IMG/VR virus record: IMGVR_UViG_3300009514_000017
Location: 1 to 64,000 of that record
Direction: 5' to 3' (one strand)
Length of the DNA: 64,000 nucleotides
From: a virus
The position numbers and the translations under genes were made by a program. Below the pieces are notes generated by a model. That model saw nothing but the letters and a program-made list of their open reading frames with translations, was not told where the DNA came from and made no database searches. Below, piece after piece: positions 51,522 to 59,623 of this stretch (position 1 is the first letter of the stretch; each line of letters begins with the position of its first letter).

Positions 51522-52935
51522 ACAATCCTTGTAGTTCTGGGGGTAGTGTTTGAGGTTGTATAGAAGGATTCACTTGGTTGAATGTGTACCCCCAATGCTT
51601 CAGATCTCTTCTGACTGACTGACACATACGTTTCAAGGTAGGCATGGTCCAGTCTTCGAAGATTACGAAGATGGGGTTGGGTTTGCCAGGCAGGAATCTC
51701 TGTATCCTGCCCATTGACTGCTGAAGAGACGTCTTGGCTTTGAATGGTGTCAACCAGAACAACAGATCTAGCTCGTCATCATCTACGCCTTGAGATCCTA
51801 GTCTCGAGATGGCAAAGCACACTCGACTGTTCCGAAGCACGTCTGTTCTCTCATGCTTCGGAGTTTCCTGAATGATGATCCCAGACTCCGGGAATATGGC
51901 GTGCATCAATTTCAACTGCGCTTTGGAGTGAGATAGGCAGAGAACCTTCCTGCCCTGATCCAACGCTGTCTTGATGTGCCAATAGCGGTAGATGTTGCTG
52001 GTTAAGTCCACCCCTAGTGCGCTTCGGACGAGTGAGATGTTTCTCGTTGCTCCGATCAGACCGACGTTCGGATCCAACATGACTGGGGTGCGCTGGAAGA
52101 AGATGTCTGGAATTAGATCTTGAGTCAGGTCCGTGTAGAACGGGAGACCGATGTTGCTGGTATAGATTGGATCTAGTCCATCTTCTCTCTTGACTGTTGC
52201 TGTTAGCCCAATTCGGTTTCCAAAGAACGGTGGTGCGGTCAGGCTGAACTTCGGAGCACCAATCTGGTGAACTTCATCGTAGACGATCAGTCCGTAGTAG
52301 CGGAACATCTCTTCTGGAACTTCCCCCTTTTCTATCTTCTGCCAGAGCGTGGTGACCAAAGCTATGACTAAGGGTTTTTGCCACTCGAACTTCTTCCCAC
52401 TGATGATCCCGACACGACCCTTGAAGTTCAACCCTGGATCTTGCTCTCTCCCCTCGGTGTCGTCACCATAGATCGCACGCTCCCATTGGTCCATGATCCC
52501 CCCATCAGGAACAACGACTAGGGTTGGGGCTCCAACCTGTGCTATTTTCTTCAGTGCTAACTTAGTTTTGCCTTTCCCACAAGCCAGATTGAAGATGCCG
52601 TTGTCGTGAGTAGCTAGTGCCTGCCACGCCTTCTCCTGATCTTCGTTTCGAGGGATAACAAGATCTTGGAACTCGACTTTTTGGAATGTAGGACGTAGAT
52701 CTACAAACTCGAAATCGTATTTGGGGTAGTCAGCAACTGATACGAATTCTCTAGGAGTGATAATGTGGTGCTCGGATTCCTCCCAGAGATGTATTACTAT
52801 CTGTCCATCAGGAGTTGGGACCGAGAACTCGAGCGCAGACTTCACCCAGTGAGGTCTGATGTGCCTCTTTGGTAGCCACAATCTATTGGAGATGTAGGCT
52901 TTATCAGGGTCCTTGCGGTAGAACTCCAGATTCAT
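51466..52935 (-). CDS. SF2 DNA helicase, UvsW/RAD25-like (489 aa)
   Basis: ATP-dependent DNA unwinding or branch migration. Motif I is ACGKGKT (118-124), motif II DEVH (220-223), motif III GLTAT (243-247), and motif VI QQSMGRIQRF near residue 405. An N-terminal domain of about 90 residues precedes the RecA folds. GGAGGTTCA precedes ATG 52935. In T4-like systems the corresponding UvsW remodels recombination intermediates and R-loops; here it sits near the head of the replication operon. Confidence 0.85.
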   Translation of the reverse strand: MNLEFYRKDPDKAYISNRLWLPKRHIRPHWVKSALEFSVPTPDGQIVIHLWEESEHHIITPREFVSVADYPKYDFEFVDLRPTFQKVEFQDLVIPRNEDQEKAWQALATHDNGIFNLACGKGKTKLALKKIAQVGAPTLVVVPDGGIMDQWERAIYGDDTEGREQDPGLNFKGRVGIISGKKFEWQKPLVIALVTTLWQKIEKGEVPEEMFRYYGLIVYDEVHQIGAPKFSLTAPPFFGNRIGLTATVKREDGLDPIYTSNIGLPFYTDLTQDLIPDIFFQRTPVMLDPNVGLIGATRNISLVRSALGVDLTSNIYRYWHIKTALDQGRKVLCLSHSKAQLKLMHAIFPESGIIIQETPKHERTDVLRNSRVCFAISRLGSQGVDDDELDLLFWLTPFKAKTSLQQSMGRIQRFLPGKPNPIFVIFEDWTMPTLKRMCQSVRRDLKHWGYTFNQVNPSIQPQTLPPELQGLYDDELRRLSEQDLRDEEG

Positions 52936-52970
52936 TGAACCTCCAACACTCCCCCCCGGAGTGTCGGACT

Positions 52971-53534
52971 CTACTTCTTGGGGATGACAACTGCTGGAAA
53001 CAGGGTCGCCTGCCTGAATGCTAGCAGGGCTTGTTCACAGATGGCTTCTCCAACTCTCAGGGCGATGTTCTTAGAAACCCTAGCCATGAACGTCTCACCC
53101 TGAAACTGCGGCCGGAAGGGTGGAGGAACAGAATAGATGGCATGAAACATCGGATCTTGTACCGACCCGTAAATCCCGATGCCTCCACCGTATGGAGGCT
53201 GGACTCCGGGCATCGCACCGAAGTTCTGAGTTGGAACCGGCTGTAGGCGGTTCGGAATCTGGACCGGGACCATCTGGCCATACTGCTGCTGTGGCGCTAC
53301 AGGAGGCGCTCTGTATGGTGCAGGTGGAGCGTACAGAGGTAGCCTCCGTTGCTGAGGAGGCTGTGGAGCTATGGGAGATGGTGCGGGTCGAAATGCCTGT
53401 GATTGGTACATGGATTCCTGTACCTTCGCGCGGCATTCCGAGTTTACGTCACAACTCTCACACACTCGGGAATCATTCTCGTATGATCCCCAACACTGTG
53501 GTCTTTCAGCGGTTTGGTACTTCCAGTTCGGCAT
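52971..53534 (-). CDS. Cysteine-motif protein with proline-rich linker (187 aa)
   Basis: First gene of the replication operon. ATG 53534 follows CCGAAAGGAGAGTC. The N-terminus has CWGSYENDSRVCESCDVNSEC, a small cysteine knuckle similar to CISCDRLETC of the 37591-37827 product. Residues about 48-135 are Pro/Gln/Ala/Tyr-rich and disordered. The end is a helical domain (ETFMARVSKNIALRVGEAI ... EQALLAFRQATLF). The layout of knuckle, linker and helix resembles the other proline-rich proteins of this genome. Confidence 0.7.
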   Translation of the reverse strand: MPNWKYQTAERPQCWGSYENDSRVCESCDVNSECRAKVQESMYQSQAFRPAPSPIAPQPPQQRRLPLYAPPAPYRAPPVAPQQQYGQMVPVQIPNRLQPVPTQNFGAMPGVQPPYGGGIGIYGSVQDPMFHAIYSVPPPFRPQFQGETFMARVSKNIALRVGEAICEQALLAFRQATLFPAVVIPKK

Positions 53535-53566
53535 GACTCTCCTTTCGGTTGCTAATCTGCCCACTC

Positions 53567-53598
53567 CTTATACCCTCGAACTGAGCAGTCTTGTTCGT
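53567..53598 (-). promoter_or_regulatory. Candidate minus-strand promoter of the replication operon
   Basis: In minus orientation the region reads ACGAACAAGACTGC, 12 nt, then AGGGTATAAG ending 32 bases before ATG 53534. TATAAG is close to a sigma-70 -10 box but no TTGACA-like -35 lies 16-18 nt upstream. A closely matching arrangement precedes the micro-ORF at 59585, which suggests a shared, perhaps phage-specific, promoter type. Confidence 0.4.
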
Positions 53599-53619
53599 CG
53601 GTTTTCCCATGTAGCGTCG

Positions 53620-53649
53620 TTGACTGTAGACTATCCAGCTGCCTACACT
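53620..53649 (+). promoter_or_regulatory. Candidate plus-strand promoter TTGACT-N18-TACACT
   Basis: TTGACT (53620-53625), 18 nt, TACACT (53644-53649). The same layout with TTGACC-N18-TACTCT occurs upstream of the RNA polymerase gene. If used, transcription would begin near 53656, which fits translation from ATG 53686 better than from ATG 53662. Confidence 0.45.
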
Positions 53650-53685
53650 CGGACCTGATGGATGGCTCATGTCCTGGAGATCAAG

Positions 53686-54795
53686 ATGAAAACTGCCGGT
53701 GTTGTGTTCGACTTCTACGATGACCCTTCCGGAGAGATTCTGAAGACGGCTTTCCCTACTCAGGAAGCACTACCAGGTTTGATCAAGACGGCGCATATCC
53801 TCAACGATATGGAGAGGAAGGTTCTTAGAGACGAAGCTTACGCGCTCGTGTTTGAAAACGATGGAGTTACTCTTCGCAAGTTTGCCTGTATAGACCCAGG
53901 AAACACCCTGATGTCAGCTGTCTATTTTGAGAAGACGGCTTACAAGCTTCCAGAGGAGCTTAGAGAAGAGGCTCGGACCAAGATAGCTTCGAGGCTGAAG
54001 GAGTTCTTTCCGCCAGATCCACTGGACAAGCTGGCAGTTCATCTTGGGATGTCAAAGAAGCGCGACCCAAGGAAGATGAAGGACGACAACTCTGGCCAGA
54101 AAGATTGGGAGGATAGGACAAATATGGTTCAGGGGTTCGTTGAGGGAGATGATTCTCCTGGTGCAGCTCAGACCAAGACTTCTATGCCGGTAGCATACGA
54201 TGAGGTTAAGGCAGCGGTTCAGTATTTCAATGATCTGTGGCCAGAGATGTCACCGCTACAGAGGCATGAGTTCGCAGAGAAGACTGCATCTCGAGCTGAT
54301 GAGCTAGGCATCGAGGTTTCTGACAGGATGCGTAGGTATGGGTCTACATCTTACGCAGAAGATGTAGACGATCACCTGACGTCCCGCGCAGCCCATGCTC
54401 CTGTATACAAGGAGGTGTATGCCTCCTTGAAGGAGAAGAGGGCCAGTCTGGAGCCAGAGGAGTTTGCAGTTCTGCTTCAGACGGCTGACGACTCCGCAGA
54501 CCTAGTTCGGTTCTACGGCGGTGTTATTCAAGACCCGTACTTCTCGACCTTTGGATACGTTGACAAGCTGGCATCTTGGTCATGGACTGGCCCGACCGGG
54601 GACCATGTGAACTCCGAACAGTTGGATCGTCTGGCGCGCAATGCCAGGCCGCTGCTGAAGAAGCACTTCAGTGACGAAATGGTAGATGAGTTTTGTAAGA
54701 GCCCGGTCGAGATCTTCGAGTCTCTTCCAGATGACATGAAGATCATCTTGTCCAGGTTGGGGAGTGACGAGTTCACCAACTTCGGTGAGAACTGA
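53686..54795 (+). CDS. Unknown protein upstream of the portal cluster (369 aa)
   Basis: I prefer ATG 53686 because GGAG lies 8 nt upstream; ATG 53662 is in frame and would lie almost on the predicted transcription start. The protein is helical and acidic. Short K-T-A tripeptides recur (ILKTAF, LIKTAH, FEKTAY, AEKTAS), as does the pattern EF(F/A)...D.L.KLA (FFPPDPLDKLAVHLG). The middle contains a charged, probably disordered section (KKRDPRKMKDDNSGQKDWED). No family recognised. It may be a head or scaffold-like protein by position before the portal, which is inference. Confidence 0.7.
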   Translation: MKTAGVVFDFYDDPSGEILKTAFPTQEALPGLIKTAHILNDMERKVLRDEAYALVFENDGVTLRKFACIDPGNTLMSAVYFEKTAYKLPEELREEARTKIASRLKEFFPPDPLDKLAVHLGMSKKRDPRKMKDDNSGQKDWEDRTNMVQGFVEGDDSPGAAQTKTSMPVAYDEVKAAVQYFNDLWPEMSPLQRHEFAEKTASRADELGIEVSDRMRRYGSTSYAEDVDDHLTSRAAHAPVYKEVYASLKEKRASLEPEEFAVLLQTADDSADLVRFYGGVIQDPYFSTFGYVDKLASWSWTGPTGDHVNSEQLDRLARNARPLLKKHFSDEMVDEFCKSPVEIFESLPDDMKIILSRLGSDEFTNFGEN

Positions 54796-54796
54796 T

Positions 54797-55030
54797 ATGG
54801 AGACTGTATCTCTCCACTCTTTTGCAGATGAGCTTCAGCAGATCTTGGAGAAGGATGCGGGACTCAAGGATTTTTTCATCCGAAAGGTTGCACCTGAGTC
54901 CAGCAAGAGGTTAGCTAGAACAAAAGTCGTATCAAACATCACTGGAGCTTTTCCTAGATCAGTCAAGCCGGTTAAACCGATAGACATGGGTGATACGTGG
55001 TTGGCAAAAGCTGGACTTCGACCTGCGTAG
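54797..55030 (+). CDS. Small F-x-D-E-L protein 3 (77 aa)
   Basis: ATG 54797 is one base after the previous stop, with GGTGAG upstream. The N-terminus METVSLHSFADELQQILEKDAG carries the shared tag. The remainder is basic (KRLARTKVVSNITGAFPRSVKPVKP) without recognisable domain. With the other four tag proteins it forms a set of small, otherwise unrelated products around the sigma and portal genes. Confidence 0.7.
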   Translation: METVSLHSFADELQQILEKDAGLKDFFIRKVAPESSKRLARTKVVSNITGAFPRSVKPVKPIDMGDTWLAKAGLRPA

Positions 55031-55037
55031 GTAGTCT

Positions 55038-55970
55038 ATGAACCAGCCAGAGATCGAATTCTACAAGCGCTTGACTGAATTCGTTCCGACTGCTCCTACT
55101 GAAGGCAGTCCTGTAGAGGAACGTTTCAAGGCTGTTCCAGATTACAAGATCCCAGTTAGCCCTAAGAACCTCTTCACTCATCAGGAAATCCACCCCATCG
55201 TTCTAGACCTATCTCTACTAAAGGCTTTCGGTGAGGAGTGGTACTACTGGGAAGTTCCGACTCTGTGGAAGTCCATCCACGACGAGTTCAAGTCCAAGGT
55301 GTCGGAGTCGAACAGAGCCAAGATCAACGCTGTAAGAACTGCAAGAATCACCACCCTACCGTGGGATAGCTGGCACGTTTTCGAGAATGTGGTACTAGCA
55401 CTAGATGGATTTGTTCCACGGTGGGACATCCTACAGAAAGTAGATCTTGAGTCACTGTTCGTAGGAGTGGACATCCTGGAGCAGATCAGACCTGAGGACT
55501 ATTCGGAAGATGTCCGCAACTACATAGCTGCTGTCTTCTTGGATGATGATGTCTTCTTCACCCCTCCACCACTAGAGTTTTCACAGGCAGAAGTCTCGCA
55601 GCCCTATTACCTTTGCAAGGATTGTGGAAATGAGGAGTGGGCGCTACATCACGATGGCATCTGCTCCGTGTGCTCTGGTAGATACGATCCAGAGAACGGT
55701 TTGTCGATGCGGCCTTCCCAAGAAGCCATAGACAAGAAGCTCGGGCAGAACACCGTGTTACGATACAAGTTCGACCCTGGGCCTGAGCAGAGAGTCTGGG
55801 ATCTAGTGGCCAGGTCCAAGAATGAGCAGTCGATTTTGAAGGTGGCTGGTCCAGCAGAGATAGGTGTGTCAAAGCTGCTGGATGCTAGAGACCTCATGAA
55901 CATCAGGCGCAGACAGCTCAAGAACCAGCTGACCGCTCTCAAGTCTTGGCTGAACTCGAGGTCTTCATGA
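55038..55970 (+). CDS. Zinc-ribbon protein next to the portal (310 aa)
   Basis: Mixed helical protein, residues 1-190, with many aromatic residues (EEWYYWEVPTLWKSIHDEF). CKDCG ... CSVCSG (about residues 197-217) is a four-cysteine zinc ribbon. A basic helical end follows (DLMNIRRRQLKNQLTALKSW). No family recognised. Its stop overlaps the next ATG (ATGA). Position two genes upstream of the portal suggests a head or packaging role. Confidence 0.7.
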   Translation: MNQPEIEFYKRLTEFVPTAPTEGSPVEERFKAVPDYKIPVSPKNLFTHQEIHPIVLDLSLLKAFGEEWYYWEVPTLWKSIHDEFKSKVSESNRAKINAVRTARITTLPWDSWHVFENVVLALDGFVPRWDILQKVDLESLFVGVDILEQIRPEDYSEDVRNYIAAVFLDDDVFFTPPPLEFSQAEVSQPYYLCKDCGNEEWALHHDGICSVCSGRYDPENGLSMRPSQEAIDKKLGQNTVLRYKFDPGPEQRVWDLVARSKNEQSILKVAGPAEIGVSKLLDARDLMNIRRRQLKNQLTALKSWLNSRSS

Positions 55971-56503
55971 TTGATTATTCAGCCTTCACTGATGAGCTGG
56001 AGAAGATTGGTGGAGTAGGAACCTTTCTTCAGAAACAGATCAAAAACGTTGGCAACACGATTAATGACTTTGCTAATCCCATAAAATCCATGAAGGCTGG
56101 ATGGGAGTCTGGTGCTGCCGGTAGATCGTTTGGTGGATGGGGCGGTAAGCTACTGACAGACAAAAATAAGCCGTCGTTCTGGCGTCATCTACCTGTAGGA
56201 CCCAAGGCTCAGATAACAGGCTTTACTGCACTTGAAGCTCCAGGCGCCCTCGCCAAAGAAGACCCTAGTGGCGAGGGGCGATCTCGTCTGCGTCGTGTAT
56301 CTGGAACCCTTGGTGGGACCGGAGGTTTTTTGGTCGGTGGTAGACATGGACTCCTTGGCTCTCTGGTTGGTGGAGCCATTGGCCAGAAGATGTTGAGTGG
56401 GTCTGTAGGATTAGGGGAGAGCACTGTAGAAGCTGTCAAGCAACTCAAACGTCAGAGAAAGTTTAATGCATTGAATACAACGCAGACCCCCGTGGGGCCG
56501 TAA
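55967..56503 (+). CDS. F-x-D-E-L protein 4, Gly-rich (178 aa)
   Basis: ATG 55967 overlaps the previous stop. It begins MIDYSAFTDELEKIGGVG, the clearest copy of the shared tag. After a helical stretch, the middle and end are rich in Gly with small hydrophobics (GTLGGTGGFLVGGRHGLLGSLVGGAIG), possibly a membrane-active or packing segment, followed by a basic helix. Function unknown. It directly precedes and is coupled to the portal gene, so a virion location is plausible. Confidence 0.72.
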   Translation: MIDYSAFTDELEKIGGVGTFLQKQIKNVGNTINDFANPIKSMKAGWESGAAGRSFGGWGGKLLTDKNKPSFWRHLPVGPKAQITGFTALEAPGALAKEDPSGEGRSRLRRVSGTLGGTGGFLVGGRHGLLGSLVGGAIGQKMLSGSVGLGESTVEAVKQLKRQRKFNALNTTQTPVGP

Positions 56504-58509
56504 TGTCGTCAGATCTAGACTTCTACAACTCCCTGTCTGGCGTATCCAGATTCTCTGGTGTTCGTGGTCGGCTCTCGCAAGGTGGGTCGTTTCCAGCTCG
56601 CTATCCATCCCCATTCTTCGATCTCGGTCATACTTGGCTACCACACTCGATTGGCAAGCTGCATCAGTGGTGCCGCTACTATTACCTAGTCAATCCACTG
56701 ATCAATGCCGTCATTCACAAGATGGCGGAATATCCAATCACTGAGATTGTCGTCAACGAGGTAAACAAGACCACCAAGGAAAAGTGGGAGCACATTCTAG
56801 GACAGCATCTTCGTATTCGTGCGTTCCAGGTAGAAGCTGGCCTCGACTACTTCACTTACGGGATCTGCATTATCACGATGCACTTCCCATTCGAGAAGTA
56901 TCTCGCTTGCACGAACTGCAAGTTCGAGGACAAGGCCAGCAACCTCAAGTACAAGTGGCGCAACCTGAACTACATCCTTCGTTGTCCCAAGTGTGACCAC
57001 GAGGGGCCAACCAAGGTTCGAGACCAGTACCTGAAGGACTTCCGTCGAATCAGGTTGATGAGATGGAATCCAGAGTACGTCTACATAGAGCAGGGGTTTG
57101 CTGGCGCGGAGCCCATCTACACTTTTATGGTTCCGAAGGGTCTCAAAAACGAGATCATGATGGGCAAGACCCGCGTTCTCAACACGGTTCCAGATATCTA
57201 CATTGAAGCGTTGAAGCGCAACAGGAATATAGCGTTCGCTCCAGAGAACATGTTCGTGATGAAGCGGCCAATCATCTCTCAGAGAGAGACGGGTTGGGGT
57301 ATGCCTCTCATCCTTCCTGTTCTGAAGGACGCTTTCTACCTTCAGATCTTGCGCAAGTCTCAGGAAGCTATAGCTTCTGAGCATATCGTTCCACTTCGTG
57401 TTCTGTTCCCTCAGGCAGGAAGCGGAACGAGCGATCCATATACCTCAATCCCAATTGAGTCTTGGAGGTCCCGTATAGAGCGTGAGATCACCAAGTGGAA
57501 GTACGACCCAAACTACATTCCTGTTCTTCCTCTACCTATTGGGTCTCAGTCCATTGGTGGAGATCAGAAAGCTTTGAATCTGCACCAGGAGATCAGCCTC
57601 TGGTCTGAGCAGATCGTTGCAGGAATGGGAGTGCCGAGAGAGTTCGTGTTCGGCGGCCTTACATTCTCTGGCTCCAACGTGTCGATGAGGATGTTGGAGA
57701 ACGCTTTCATCAACTACCGTATCGACCAAGACAACCTCTTGAATGAGTTCATCATCAGGAGAGTTGCAGACTACATGGGTTGGCCATCGGTGCGCGTATC
57801 TATGCGCAAGTTCAAGATGGCAGACGATCTACAGAGGATGAGCTTCCAGTTCCAGCTCAACCAGGCAATGAAGATCTCAGACGAGTCTCTGTTGAAGGAA
57901 TGCGACCACGATCCAGTAGTTGAGAAGGAGCGCAAGGAGCGTGAGGTTGGAGCTCAACTCGAGTACCAGCGCAAGATGCAGCTATCACAGGCTGAGACTC
58001 AGGGTCAGATGTTGCTTGTTCAGTCTCGCTATCAGGCTGCTGCCCAAAGCATGTTGGCTCCGGCTATGCCTGTGCAGCCTGGAGCTCAACAGGGTGCAGC
58101 ACAGCTCGGTGGCCAGCAGGGTGAGATGGTTTCAGGAGACCAACTTGGAATTCCTGGAGTTCCTGGTGACGTTTCTGTCTCTCCAGAGAATGCTCAACAG
58201 CAGCCAGTTGAAGGAGTTCCGACTGAAGCTCAGAGTCCTCTCAGCATGAACACACAGGGTGCTGGGATAGACATTAGGTACGTTGCTAAGAGGGTACTGG
58301 CTCAAATCCAGAAGCTGTATGCCCAAGATCCACAGCAGGCGAACATGAAGCTTGAGGAGATCAGGGCATCCAATCCACAGCTATATAGTCTTCTCATCCA
58401 GATGGCTAACAGTAGGGTTGGCTCTCAAACCGATCCACTAAATCCGGTTCAGTCTCCGCAGCCACAGGTGAAGCCACCTCGTAGCCCCAAGTCTCCAGCG
58501 GCTGCGTGA
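56503..58509 (+). CDS. Portal protein with embedded zinc ribbon (668 aa)
   Basis: The dodecameric portal is the DNA gate of the capsid. The mid-region shows the portal pattern: LWSEQIVAGMGVPREFVFGG, then SNVSMRMLENAFINYRIDQD and LNEFIIRRVADYMGW. C136/C139 and C161/C164 form a zinc ribbon inserted in the N-terminal third, which I do not know from well-studied portals. The last 170 residues are Gln/Pro/Ala-rich with a helix. ATG 56503 overlaps the preceding TAA. Its stop lies 2 bases from the convergent stop of the next gene, with no terminator between. Confidence 0.82.
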   Translation: MSSDLDFYNSLSGVSRFSGVRGRLSQGGSFPARYPSPFFDLGHTWLPHSIGKLHQWCRYYYLVNPLINAVIHKMAEYPITEIVVNEVNKTTKEKWEHILGQHLRIRAFQVEAGLDYFTYGICIITMHFPFEKYLACTNCKFEDKASNLKYKWRNLNYILRCPKCDHEGPTKVRDQYLKDFRRIRLMRWNPEYVYIEQGFAGAEPIYTFMVPKGLKNEIMMGKTRVLNTVPDIYIEALKRNRNIAFAPENMFVMKRPIISQRETGWGMPLILPVLKDAFYLQILRKSQEAIASEHIVPLRVLFPQAGSGTSDPYTSIPIESWRSRIEREITKWKYDPNYIPVLPLPIGSQSIGGDQKALNLHQEISLWSEQIVAGMGVPREFVFGGLTFSGSNVSMRMLENAFINYRIDQDNLLNEFIIRRVADYMGWPSVRVSMRKFKMADDLQRMSFQFQLNQAMKISDESLLKECDHDPVVEKERKEREVGAQLEYQRKMQLSQAETQGQMLLVQSRYQAAAQSMLAPAMPVQPGAQQGAAQLGGQQGEMVSGDQLGIPGVPGDVSVSPENAQQQPVEGVPTEAQSPLSMNTQGAGIDIRYVAKRVLAQIQKLYAQDPQQANMKLEEIRASNPQLYSLLIQMANSRVGSQTDPLNPVQSPQPQVKPPRSPKSPAAA

Positions 58510-58511
58510 GG

Positions 58512-58742
58512 TCATCTGCCATCTTCAGGAAACCAATCCTGAAATTGGTTTACTATTTCCCAAGTCTCTCTCAAAGTCTCACTAGCTCGGGAGAATGCTT
58601 GTTGTACTTCTTCCGGCGCCTTCTGAAACGACATCTTCATCCACAGATCGTATTGAGTCATCCATAGCGCTCGGATGTCTTCGCAATGGCTTTCTATGTC
58701 GTCGCGATAAACTGGTTCTAGATACGGGTTTATACGCGCCAT
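58512..58742 (-). CDS. Small helical protein (76 aa)
   Basis: ATG 58742 overlaps the upstream stop (TGATG). The protein is all-helical and aromatic-rich (HCEDIRALWMTQYDLWMKMSF; RETWEIVNQFQDWFPEDG). No family recognised. It is the last gene of a three-gene minus-strand cassette placed between the portal and RNA polymerase genes. Confidence 0.65.
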   Translation of the reverse strand: MARINPYLEPVYRDDIESHCEDIRALWMTQYDLWMKMSFQKAPEEVQQAFSRASETLRETWEIVNQFQDWFPEDGR

Positions 58743-59191
58743 CAGCCATCATCTCCCAACAGTTTCTCTGAGCAGTCGTAGCACACGGAGTCAATCTCAC
58801 ATCCACATGCCTGACACACTCCGTTGGTCATCTCTTCTAGCTCAGTCATGAATCCATCGTCGACGTTACTGATGATAAACTCACACACGCATTCCGGATG
58901 TAGGTTGACTCTACCCTCGGTTTCATTTGCGTAGTCGACGATAAGATCCCCAGTCTTCTTGTTTCTGAATACTGCACCATGAAACAACTCGACTGCTTCC
59001 TCACCTAATTCAATCTCATTGCTACACCACTGACACTTCATCATCGCCGCTTGTGGAGGTGGTGTAGGTTGGATCTGCTGCTGGTATGATTGTTGGTAAC
59101 TCGGCTGATACGACTGCTGTGGCGGCTGCGGCTGTTGGCTTCCGTACTGTAGGAAGTTAGGGTCGAAGGTAGGCCATTGAGATTTGCTCAT
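58742..59191 (-). CDS. Gln/Pro-rich zinc-finger protein (149 aa)
   Basis: ATG 59191 overlaps the upstream stop (ATGA). Residues 1-48 are Gln/Pro/Ser/Tyr-rich and disordered. CQWC ... HPECVC (about 52-100) resembles a treble-clef finger, and CQACGCEIDSVCYDC near the end adds a second metal site. The layout of linker plus zinc fingers resembles other proteins of this phage. Function unknown. Confidence 0.7.
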   Translation of the reverse strand: MSKSQWPTFDPNFLQYGSQQPQPPQQSYQPSYQQSYQQQIQPTPPPQAAMMKCQWCSNEIELGEEAVELFHGAVFRNKKTGDLIVDYANETEGRVNLHPECVCEFIISNVDDGFMTELEEMTNGVCQACGCEIDSVCYDCSEKLLGDDG

Positions 59192-59478
59192 CGGATCACC
59201 AATTGTAGAAAGGCACTTTGGCTGCCACACCTAGTGCAGCCATCAAGTCCTGGCGAGTCTGGGTCTGAGTCATCACCGCTGTTAAACATCCCTGGTAGTT
59301 CTCGCAACTCACCTGCTGTTTCTTTCAAGCACCTCAAGCATTCCCATCCAACATGACTCACGTTTTTCAATTCCTCCTGTAGATACATGCATTTGGCACA
59401 GTCAAACGCTGTACACAATCCCCTATCCTCGTTGTCAAGCATTAGCTGGCAGAACGCTATTCGATTGGCATATGGCAT
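59188..59478 (-). CDS. Cysteine-rich small protein (96 aa)
   Basis: First full gene of the cassette, ATG 59478. Cysteines pair as CTAFDCAKC, CLRC and CTRC, consistent with one or two zinc sites. A Glu/Asp-rich loop (GDDSDPDSPGLDG) lies between the last pairs. No strong ribosome site is visible just upstream. It lies 20 bases downstream of a strong hairpin. Function unknown. Confidence 0.65.
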   Translation of the reverse strand: MPYANRIAFCQLMLDNEDRGLCTAFDCAKCMYLQEELKNVSHVGWECLRCLKETAGELRELPGMFNSGDDSDPDSPGLDGCTRCGSQSAFLQLVIR

Positions 59479-59498
59479 TTGGTTTGCCTGTCAATTAA

Positions 59499-59527
59499 AG
59501 GAAGGACGGGATCTACCCGTCCTTCCT
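59499..59527 (-). terminator. 12-bp hairpin with short T tract (minus strand)
   Basis: AGGAAGGACGGG (59499-59510) pairs perfectly with 59516-59527, loop 5 nt. In minus orientation TTTAATT follows, so it looks like an intrinsic terminator or attenuator between the 15-codon micro-ORF and the cysteine-rich gene. Confidence 0.55.
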
Positions 59528-59529
59528 GC

Positions 59530-59557
59530 GGGACTCCCTAGAGACCGAGGGAGTCCC
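59530..59557 (-). promoter_or_regulatory. 10-bp hairpin over the micro-ORF stop codon
   Basis: GGGACTCCCT (59530-59539) pairs perfectly with 59548-59557, loop 8 nt. The stem contains the end of the 15-codon micro-ORF and its stop codon lies at the stem-loop edge, so ribosomes finishing the micro-ORF would disturb it. Confidence 0.55.
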
Positions 59558-59585
59558 ACAGCTCGTCGATGGCGTCATCGAACAT
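59538..59585 (-). CDS. 15-codon micro-ORF with perfect ribosome site
   Basis: Minus strand: AAAGGAGG, 5 nt, ATG 59585, product MFDDAIDELWDSLGL, TAG at 59538. The ribosome site is the best in the window. The ATG sits in the loop of a 7-bp inverted repeat (59571-59577 with 59586-59592). Tandem hairpins follow. It could be a leader peptide controlling the downstream genes or an independent small protein; the acidic helix includes DAIDEL, recalling the tag of other phage proteins. Confidence 0.5.
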   Translation of the reverse strand: MFDDAIDELWDSLGL

Positions 59586-59623
59586 TGACGCCTCCTTTCG
59601 GGGACGTTATGTCCCTCTACTCT

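Noticed and set aside
53686-56503. Terminase large subunit near the portal
   Set aside because: No Walker A or nuclease motifs in any of the four genes upstream of the portal; terminase must be outside the window.
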